Assembly (NCBI RefSeq): GCF_030272615.1
Contig: NC_081409.1
Coordinates: forward strand, 878,885,220-878,949,219
Source of the DNA: Cryptomeria japonica
Taxonomy: Eukaryota; Streptophyta; Pinopsida; Cupressales; Cupressaceae
Length of the DNA: 64,000 bases
Direction: 5' to 3'
The notes under the pieces were generated by a model. That model saw only the letters and a list, made by a program, of their open reading frames with translations, made no database searches and was not told the origin of the DNA. Of this stretch, positions 56,620 to 64,000 are shown one piece after another (position 1 is the first letter of the stretch; each line of letters begins with the position of its first letter). The translations under genes and the position numbers were made by a program.

Positions 56620-58310
56620 TTAGATTTTATCCAAGGCTTTAGCTAGGGTGCTGCTTATTTCTTGCAGCTCTTTGATGTTGTCTTTGAGATTGCGGGGGTC
56701 CTTGGCCACAACAGCCACAACTTTCTTGATACTGGCCCTGGTTCTCTTAGTTGTTCTGCCCACCAGGGTAGCATCACCAGCACTTCCAGTCTAGATAGTC
56801 TCCTCCTCTAGGTCAAGGTCTACAACTGGTTTAGGAGAATGGTCAAAGACCTTAGCAATGTCTTCCAGGTTTTTGGTGATAGCGGAGAGGATGTTTGGGA
56901 TAATTCCCAACAGATTTTTCATCGCTTCTTTTCCCTCTTCTAGCAATTTTACCTTGTTCTCCATATCCTGCTTCCAGTTAGCATGCTCTCTGTTTTCATC
57001 CTCCCTCTTTTTGTTTGAGTTTATCCCATGCTTCTCCAGGTTTTTCAGAGTTTCGTAAGTCCATCTGTCGAAATTCATTTTGGCCTCCGAGAGCTTCTTG
57101 AGATTATCTAGGATAAGCCCCTCACCAGCACTGTCCTTATCCTTGCTATCCCCTTCCTCAACCAAGTTCTTCTCGGAGCATTTATTTGTTTCCTTCTCAG
57201 AATTAACTTTTGTTTCCTCATTATCCTTGGGTGTCGTCTCCTCCATCAGATTGCTATTGTCCTTGCCAGGGTGATCACTAGGAATAGGGCTTTCTTGACC
57301 AGGCTCAAAATCTCCGCTTTCTTCCTCGTTGCCCAGTTCATCTTCCTTCCAGCTCTCTTCTTTGTTAGAGTCATCTATCTCCATACCACTACTTTTCTTG
57401 ACAATGTCCTCAGTTTCCAGCCCGGCGGAGCTTTTCCTTTTCTTGCTGGATGGCACCTTCTCTTTGCTGGTGTCTCCCTCTTCCATCCTTCTTTTACTAG
57501 GGGAGGTGGAAATCTTCTTATTTTCCTACAGAGAGAGGGTTTTGAAATGCTCATAGATGAGCAGCAGGAGCCCATAGTGGAGAATCAGGCTAGAAGGGTT
57601 TGTCATGTGCTTGTTCAGGGACTTGGAGAGGGATCGAAAAAGGTAGTAGGGCAAAAACACTTTTTTGTCGTGTTTGAAATGGTTTAGGAGCATGAAGTGG
57701 TAAGTGTGGGCCCTGGAGTAGCGGCCTTCAACCGTAATATACTCTATGATAGCATTTAGGACCCAGCCCCACAACTTCTTGATGTTTGCAGCATCATAGT
57801 AGCCCCCAGTAGCCTTGCCAATTTTGGCACGCTCTTTCTCTTTGCATGGGAACAAGGACACAACATTGTTGGAGACCTTGAGGTATCAAAAGAAGTTGAG
57901 CTCAGAGTGGGGCATACCAGTTACAGTAGAAATAAGCCTAGGATCTAGTTTAAATTTAACTCTATATAGTTTAAAAGAACCATTAGACCAGTTTTCAGAA
58001 ATCTTGGAAACAACGAGGTTGACCCTACCTTTGTCGTAGTCCTCAAGCTTTTCCATGAAGCTGGTGAGATGGCCCTTCTCCAGCTTTGCCCAGACTTTAG
58101 GCATAGCTTTCCAGGTCGACGTGTTGTCAGGTTCTTCGCGTCTAAGATCTCCTCCCATTTTTGGATGTAGGATGTCGACTCTGTTTCTCTGCAAATTAAG
58201 AATTTCTTTCCCTTTGCAACTCAACTTATCACCCTGAATAACCCACAAAGTGTGCGGCAAATTTTTTGGAAATAGTGGGAGATCTGCCGCGGTGCCAAGT
58301 AATGATAGCC
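56620..58310 (-). pseudogene. LINE ORF3 downstream of RNase H
   Basis: One frame of about 560 codons begins after the RNase H stop and ends at TAA 56620-56622, with no frameshift. Three in-frame stops (TGA 57886, TAG 57526, TAG 56791) are each one C-to-T change from CGA or CAG. N-terminal part: GTAADLPLFPKNLPHTLWVI, then a helical domain with KFKLDPRLISTVTGMPHSEL and GYYDAANIKKLWGWVLNAII, and a likely membrane-like or buried helix (LILHYGLLLLIYEHF). Middle: Lys/Glu/Ser-rich acidic linker. C-terminal part: a coiled coil and a basic patch TTKRTRASIKKV. Copy 1 at 7174-8731 keeps the same order. No catalytic motif is visible. It resembles the ORFs of X and E2 in layout. Confidence 0.75.
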
Positions 58311-58427
58311 TTTCCAGCGTGGCATGAGTGGTTCTTTTTACTTGTCATGATTTAATTGTCCTTCTCTCCCTGTATAACAGTCCTTTCTGAGGATCTCTTT
58401 AATGTTTGAATTGAGGTCATCCTCGCA

Positions 58428-60385
58428 CTAAATCTTTTGAACGTCAGAATTAACTCCTTCATTCACTAAATAGTCAACAACACTATTTTTCTCTTTGTAG
58501 GCATGTCGAATAATAATTTCTTTGAAACTGGCGATAATCTCTCTAGCTTTCATGATGATATTCTCAATGGACCAAGAAGGCTCCAATTCCCCTTTTAAGC
58601 ACTTAATTATGTTAAGTGAGTCCCCCTCAAGCCAAACTTTATCATAATTGAGATTTTTAGCTATGATTAAAGTATGCAGGGTAGCAGAGGCTTCAACAAA
58701 ATGGCTAGTTTGATTTCCCAAAGGGCCGACAACTGCCTTAAGGCATCTTCCAGCAAAATTCCTAATTATGCCCCCATATCCAACTTTACCCGGATTTCCT
58801 TTAGAGGCCCCATCGAAGTTTGCCTTAATCCATCCCTGAGGGGGGAAACACCATACAAGACCTTCTCTGCCTTTCTCCTTACTAGTAGTGGTGGTGGAAA
58901 GGTTCCATCTGTCTTTGAAATCCTCTTTTGCAGCAGTTCCCTGATCAGTACCATAGAGGCATTCGAAAATACTCCTATAAATCTTATCAGCAACCACTTC
59001 AGGAGTAGCCCTTTTATCTCTAAAAGTCCTATTGTTTCGCTCTTTCCAAATGTTCTAGATGACAATTGGCAAAGTAAGTTTCCATATCTCCATAATTTTA
59101 GGATTAGAGTTGGGACAATGCCATTGAAGCCAAGTATCACCGAGAGAATTCGGGAAGACCCAGCTCAGGTTCCACCTGGTCAGGATGATTTTCCATATGT
59201 CATGGCTAAAAGAGCACTGATTGAGAATGTGGCAAGCTGTCTCTTCTTCCCTACAACAAAGAGTACACATGTTAGGAAAAATGATGCCTCTTTTATGAAG
59301 ATTATCCAGGGTTAAAATTTTATTCTGGATGAAAATTCAAAAGAAGATGTTGATTTTGGGAACTAAATTCTTATTCCAAACTTTGGCCCAGATGGGGGTG
59401 GCTTCCTCCGAAACATTATGAATAGCTACAGCAGAGGAAACAAAGTATTTCCCATCCATAGTTTTCCCCCATATTAGAATGTCCTCTTTGTTGTCTGTAG
59501 GGATTTTAGCAGAAAGAGCAATCTGAAGGAACTTGAGATCCGGACTCTACTGGCTAAAGTCAATCCAGTTCCTGTTGTTCCAGTAATCTCTAACCATTTC
59601 ACCATACCTGCATTTGAAGCTGTCTTTCCAATCTTTGATGATAGGGATTTCCTCGAGAGGTTTATCTAGGATCCATTTATCTTCCCAAAATATAATTTTC
59701 CTCCCATTCCCAAGGTTCCAGGTTCTGCCAGTAGCAACCTAGCCTTTAGCAGATTGCACTGCATTCCAAATGGTAGATCCATCAATAGAGAAAGAATTGT
59801 CAAAGAATTCCTCCTCAGAGATTTGCATATAGAGGTATTTGTTTTTCCAAATAGAGTTCCATTCTCTTTCCTCCCCTTTGAGTCTCCAGATTTGTTTGGC
59901 TAAGAAAGCTTTATTCATGGAGCTAATACTTCTTAAGCCCAGCCCACCTAAGGCCTTAGGGGTGCAAATATTATTCCAGGCTATAAGGGGGATTCTATTT
60001 TTAGCTTCCACTCCCAACCAAAGGAACTTTTTTTGGATTCTTTCAATAGCTTCTGCAAACTTAGAGGGGATTTTGAACAAGCTAAGAGCATACACAGGAA
60101 GATTTTGGAGAGTGGCTTTGAGTAGAGTAACTTTACCAGCCTGACTAAGGACAACCCCTTTCCAGTAGCAAGTTTCAGGTTAAGTCTGTTGATTAACTTA
60201 TTCCAGAAGGAATCCTCAGGCTTGAGACAGAGAGGAAGCCCCAAATAGGTAGAAGGAAACTCAAAAATGTTACAACCAAGAATCCTACCAATCCTAATTT
60301 GCCTTTGGGCTGGGGTGTTAATGAAGAACAAAGAGCTTTTATCCCAGTTGATTTTTTGACCAGAGGCCGATTCATAGGTATAACC
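58428..60385 (-). pseudogene. LINE ORF2 C-terminal half: RT end, zinc-binding domain, RNase H
   Basis: From 60385: SGQKINWDKSSLFFIN and GCNIFEFPSTYLGLPLCLKP (RT), a frameshift near 60150, ALSLFKIPSKFAEAIERIQK and TPKALGGLGLRSISSMNKAF (thumb), CTLCCREEETACHILNQC (RT zinc-binding domain, 59270-59055), and RNase H at 58997-58428 with NFDGASKGNPG (first Asp), FVEASATLHTL (Glu), LEGDSLNIIKCL (second Asp) and HAYKEKNSVVDYL. The catalytic RT motif and the endonuclease are lost by 5' truncation. About four stops are present. The RNase H is typical of plant L1 elements. Confidence 0.95.
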
Positions 60386-61196
60386 AACTGGTATTGTTGT
60401 TCCAACCTGTATTCATTGATTATGTGATGAGTTATCCTTACCAACAATTTTTGGCAGTATTTTTGTGATGAGTTATGATTGTTTGATCAGATACACTCCA
60501 CTTAGGAAATTGTGTTATGATTTCTAGAGGCCGACGTGGAATCTAAATGTCTATGTATTGACATCACAATGAATTATTTTGTATGAGTGAAAGAGATATG
60601 TTATATGTAAAGACTAAAGTATTAAGATGCATAAGTATGTTGGTAATGAAATATTGAGTGTGTAGAAGAGGATCTATACAAGCAAGTTGTGCTACTACTA
60701 GATCACACCACCTATTGTTTTCTAATCACTGCAATAGTCAAATTCCCTAACCGGGTAAGCTCTAACAAGATTTATTGTACAAATCCTCTAACTAGGTGAT
60801 CCATTAGTTTGGATTCAGAAATCCTCTACTAAAGTTACTCCTTACAAGGTACTACCTTTTATAGGGTATAGCTTTTAACTAAGCTTTGTGATCTTTAACA
60901 GGATTCACTCCTAGCAGAGCACTTTGTAGACCTTAACCGGTCAATTATCTATTACTGTAGATAGTTAACTTGTGAGTCCCATCTCACTGTGGTTTTTACC
61001 TCTTAGGGTTTTCCACATATAAACATTTTTGTTATGGCAGATGTTTTACTTATTCTGGATGTTGTTATATCATTTTGGATTACATGTTTATTTTTTAACA
61101 AACTTGTTAAGTTTATCTACTGGTCCCTGTTTAAAGTAGTATTGTTTTTGGTGTCATTGATTCACCCCCCCCACTCAGTGTTTTATTGGTCCATCA
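60386..61196 (+). repeat. E2 3' LTR, second part
   Basis: It resumes the LTR after the LINE (GTTCCAACCTGTATTCATTG aligned with 50933 onward) and ends GGTCCATCA before the CACAG duplication. Confidence 0.94.
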
Positions 61197-61848
61197 CACA
61201 GATCTCCATAGGCCATGGTGAGACCCAAAACACTAAACAAACTCATTCTCTATAGAAAAACAAAACCAAAAGGATACACCATCACAATCAACCAAAAACT
61301 AGATCACCTGACAAGACTAAACTAAAAACATCATAAGATCACATGTCAATAAACTATCAATGGAAAAATAAACTGAAACACTGCTCAAACCAAATGAACA
61401 TGTCTTCTAAATTAGATAACTTGAATACACATGTCTAGAAGCCATCAAGAATCCTTTAGACCAATTCTAATAGACAACCTCACTATCAGGAACAACAATA
61501 GCCCACTCTACCATCTGAGAAACAAAGGACCTATAAACTTGATAGTACAATATACACAGATCATAAATATTATATCTAGAGCCACAACACATAATCTTCA
61601 TATATTGAAGGAATGCAAAACATTCTTTCACTGGGATATTAAAAAAGATTTCCTCCATTAATATTGTCTCCTACATATTGAAACTTCCACTACATGTCTT
61701 CAAGAAATACCTCAACATCTTCACCAAACCACACAACAATAGGAAAACACTCACTTTTGGACCATTTGCAACACATAGTGACATCAACGACAACACAAGA
61801 TAGGCTGACATCAATGACAACACAACACAACACCTCAAGTTTCCAACA
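61197..61848 (-). repeat. E1 5' LTR, distal part
   Basis: It aligns with 11846-12261 and 35933-36160. The minus-strand LTR start TGTTGGAAACTTGAGGTG is at 61848. A short duplication of GACATCAA(C/T)GACAACACAA lies near 61780-61830. Confidence 0.92.
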
Positions 61849-64000
61849 AGGCAAATTTTTTATCAAGTCCTAGAGTGAGATGTTGGATAGAGTAGCATCA
61901 AGTTGGTTAATAGGATCATATACTCTACCAACATATTGAGAAAGACAATGGGGAAGGAATAAAATGATGAGGAGAAAGAATTGATCGTTCTTATTTATCA
62001 TTCTTGTTGTTACTTGTGTTATATGTGTGAATGACCACATGGTAATGAGGTGGTTGTGACACATTTGGATTAATGCTATTATTTGGAGCAAGTTGTTTTA
62101 AAAAATTTAGAATATAACCATGAGGTTGAGGAGGATTTTGAATACATTGAATAATTATAACATGTTTAGTTTGTGGTTGAGGAACACTATAAATATAAAT
62201 TATGGTGACTAATATTTGACATGGAGATGTTTTAAGAGTTGTCGAGGATGATTCTATCAAGATGGAGTCATCAAGCACTTCACTTAGCATAGTAAAAACA
62301 TCACTACTAGATGACACACCAAATGCATCAAAATTTTGTAGAAAGAGATCCAACATGGTAAAAAAATCCCCCTTTCACCAAAATTGTATAGTTATAAGAG
62401 AAGTTTTGTTTATGGTTTGGTTTTTGTTTTTGTTTTCTAATCTAAGAAGGAAAAGTTTGAGTTTTTTCCTCTTTCTAAACTAACATACAACATATACCAC
62501 ATATTTAATATAAAATTCTAATGGAAGTAAGTATCTAATGAATTTATAAACTAATTAGATATATTATCACACCCCACCATGAGGCCCAGAGGAAATAACA
62601 ACCAAGAAAATGAAAAATGCGATTTTTTAAAATTTTCACTTATTATAACATTTACAAATGCTAAAGATATAGTTTAACAAATTACATAATGAATCAATTA
62701 AAAAATGTCCTCGAGGCCGCATAACGATGTTACACAAGGTTATACATTAAGTAAAATAATTACAAGGAATTGCTATGAATTTCATTACATAAAAGTACAT
62801 GGATACAAGATTCTCATTACAATGCTCGAGAATTAACATGAAAATTACATATACAAAATGATAGATCTGCAATATACAAATATCCATAGTCCCATGTAGG
62901 GAAATATACATAAATATGGTACATCAATGATAGTCTTTATATCTTCTTCAATCCAACACGAACATGAAGCTGAAAGGGCCAAACTGAATGGGTGAAAAAA
63001 TCCCTCCACCCAACCATGTGGCACCAAAATAGGGCCACCCCCTATGCTAGGAGGTACGAGTCAGACCCACTAGGTGGAAGCAAGATATACAAGGGTGCCA
63101 ACATGACTCGCTGGAGAAACAACATATCCATACTATCAAGGAATCAACAAAACTTAACAAGCTAGAGGCTCACAAGAGAATACCATAGAAGCACATGAAT
63201 AACAACAACACTCCAAAGGCCCACAAAATCCACAAAAAAGGCAACAAGCATGAGAATACAACCACTTCCGAAAAACTCAACAACATATGAAAGAAAAAAG
63301 ATACGGGTTACCACTAGGTTGCAAGGGAGGAGTGTCATCACTAGGATGTCATGGGTTACCCTGATAGATCTTCACTAGGTCCCGACCCCCATCCTGGGTT
63401 ACCCAGGTAACCTCTCCTGGCCCCCAGCCCCCATACATTCACTAGTGGACCACACCAACCTTATGAGGTGACAAGGTTGGTGGAAGCCATTCTAGGCCCT
63501 TCTCAACCTAGCCTCAAACCTGTACGAGCATTTGTGGGAAAGGAGGCAATATAATTTATCTTGATTAGTGTGATCTAACTACCCACCCAAGTTTATTAGT
63601 TAAGTTATCACTTGTTTACTAAACTTCCATTGGGTTACCCTGGTGACCACTTTGGGTCCCGACACCCAATAGAAGCCACTCCCCTTACTTGCACCTATGA
63701 TTCACAATAAACTCAAGGCCATGACATCTAAGGTGACAGGACTCCAACCATAACACAACTTAATTCACATGCTAGAAAAGATCCCAAAAACCAAAAGTAA
63801 ACCGTATATTAAAGCCAACAATGAAGACTCGGCTATCAGGGTAGCTTAGCAAGATGCCAATCTTCTACATACAAGGATGAGGAGTAAACTTGTGCTAAAG
63901 AAATCTAACATTGACCAAGCCTCAGATGGTTAAACACAATTTTAACAACATAATCGAGTACTCAATTACATTGGACAATGTAGACAATAACCATGCTCTC
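61849..64000. other. Right flank, no recognisable gene
   Basis: The minus-strand frame 62356-61991 (121 codons) is Pro/Asn/His rich in its C-terminal half and has no family resemblance. From about 62570 the sequence changes to a more GC-rich block with repeated GGGTTACC and CCCGACCCCC words (63300-63660), possibly an LTR or leader of another element leaving the window on the right. Confidence 0.5.

Larger units (their letters stand above)
56466..60385 (-). mobile_element. LINE copy 2, 5'-truncated (3.9 kb)
   Basis: Flanked by the 13-bp duplication AACTGGTATTGTT (56453-56465 and 60386-60398). It contains, on the minus strand, the end of RT, a zinc-binding domain, RNase H, then an additional ORF and a 3' UTR of about 154 bp. 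It is the same family as 6928-8740. The RT end plus RNase H is the layout of plant L1-type LINEs; the extra ORF is not. Confidence 0.93.
50659..61196 (+). mobile_element. E2: LTR element with copia-type primer site and gag but no pol
   Basis: LTRs of 1,090 bp (50659-51748) and 1,091 bp (56173-61196 after removing the LINE) start TGTT(G/T)GCTTGATGATG and end GGTCCATCA. Perfect CACAG duplications lie at 50654-50658 and 61197-61201. The 4.4-kb interior holds a primer site for initiator tRNA-Met, a gag with three zinc knuckles, a second long ORF and a purine tract. No protease, integrase or RT sequence is visible, so it is non-autonomous. Confidence 0.95.
10921..61848 (-). mobile_element. E1: Ty1/copia element, split by four direct insertions
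   Basis: Read on the minus strand: 5' LTR (61848 to 48751 in three pieces), initiator-Met primer site, gag, protease, integrase, RT, RNase H, purine tract, 3' LTR (36160 to 10921 in two pieces). The order integrase before RT defines Ty1/copia. Removing E4, E3, the inverted-repeat element and E2 leaves about 7.5 kb: two LTRs near 1.56 kb and about 4.36 kb internal. Reading frames and LTR alignment join across each insertion. The outer flanks, CATGT at 10916-10920 and AGGCA at 61849-61853, do not match, so no target duplication survives. Many stops and frameshifts show that it is old. Confidence 0.92.

Noticed and set aside
58674-59315. Plus-strand ORF of 213 codons
   Set aside because: It is the antisense shadow of the LINE RNase H and zinc-binding coding region.
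61991-62356. Possible Gag fragment on the minus strand
   Set aside because: Pro/Asn-rich, with no capsid or knuckle motif and no LTR or primer site nearby; left as unassigned.

Overview
The window is a plant nuclear intergenic region built almost entirely from nested transposable elements. I find no intact host gene, no rRNA or tRNA gene and no CRISPR array. The element types (Ty1/copia, Tat-clade Ty3/gypsy with two RNase H domains, plant L1-type LINE with a terminal RNase H, tRNA-derived SINE, plant mobile domain) place it in a land plant. The deep nesting, large elements and high AT content suggest a large genome, possibly a gymnosperm; that last step is inference.

Layout. (1) 1-3499: 5' end of a minus-strand Tat-like gypsy element (called E5) leaving the window on the left: start of gag, leader with short repeats, primer site, LTR. 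(2) 3500-10920: mostly unassigned AT-rich DNA holding a 5'-truncated LINE copy (6928-8740, 17-bp target duplication). (3) 10921-61848: one old minus-strand copia element (E1) of about 7.5 kb, stretched to 51 kb by insertions. Its 3' LTR is split by an 18.7-kb Tat gypsy element (E4, 12262-35932), which itself contains a 5-kb element of unclear class (X, 23739-28730) and a SINE (35492-35621). Its coding region is split by a young gypsy-related element without RT or integrase (E3, 37947-46170). Its 5' LTR is split by a 993-bp inverted-repeat DNA transposon (49193-50185) and by a second RT-less LTR element (E2, 50659-61196), whose own 3' LTR is split by a LINE (56466-60385). Nearly every junction is supported by a target-site duplication and by realignment of the interrupted sequence with an uninterrupted copy. 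(4) 61849-64000: unassigned flank.

How the parts relate. E3 and E4 share a primer-binding site and a protein stretch ahead of the protease, so E4-type elements may have supplied enzymes to E3. E2 has a copia-type primer site and a zinc-knuckle gag but no polymerase, so it too needed a partner. The most unusual theme is a long ORF encoding a helical plant-mobile-like domain plus a coiled-coil tail. Versions of it appear in X, in E2 and, downstream of the RNase H domain, as an extra third ORF in both LINE copies. E4 carries a recognisable plant mobile domain (PMD) gene in antisense. Several of these ORFs are broken only by in-frame stops that are one C-to-T change from a sense codon, with no frameshift, as expected from decay of methylated DNA.
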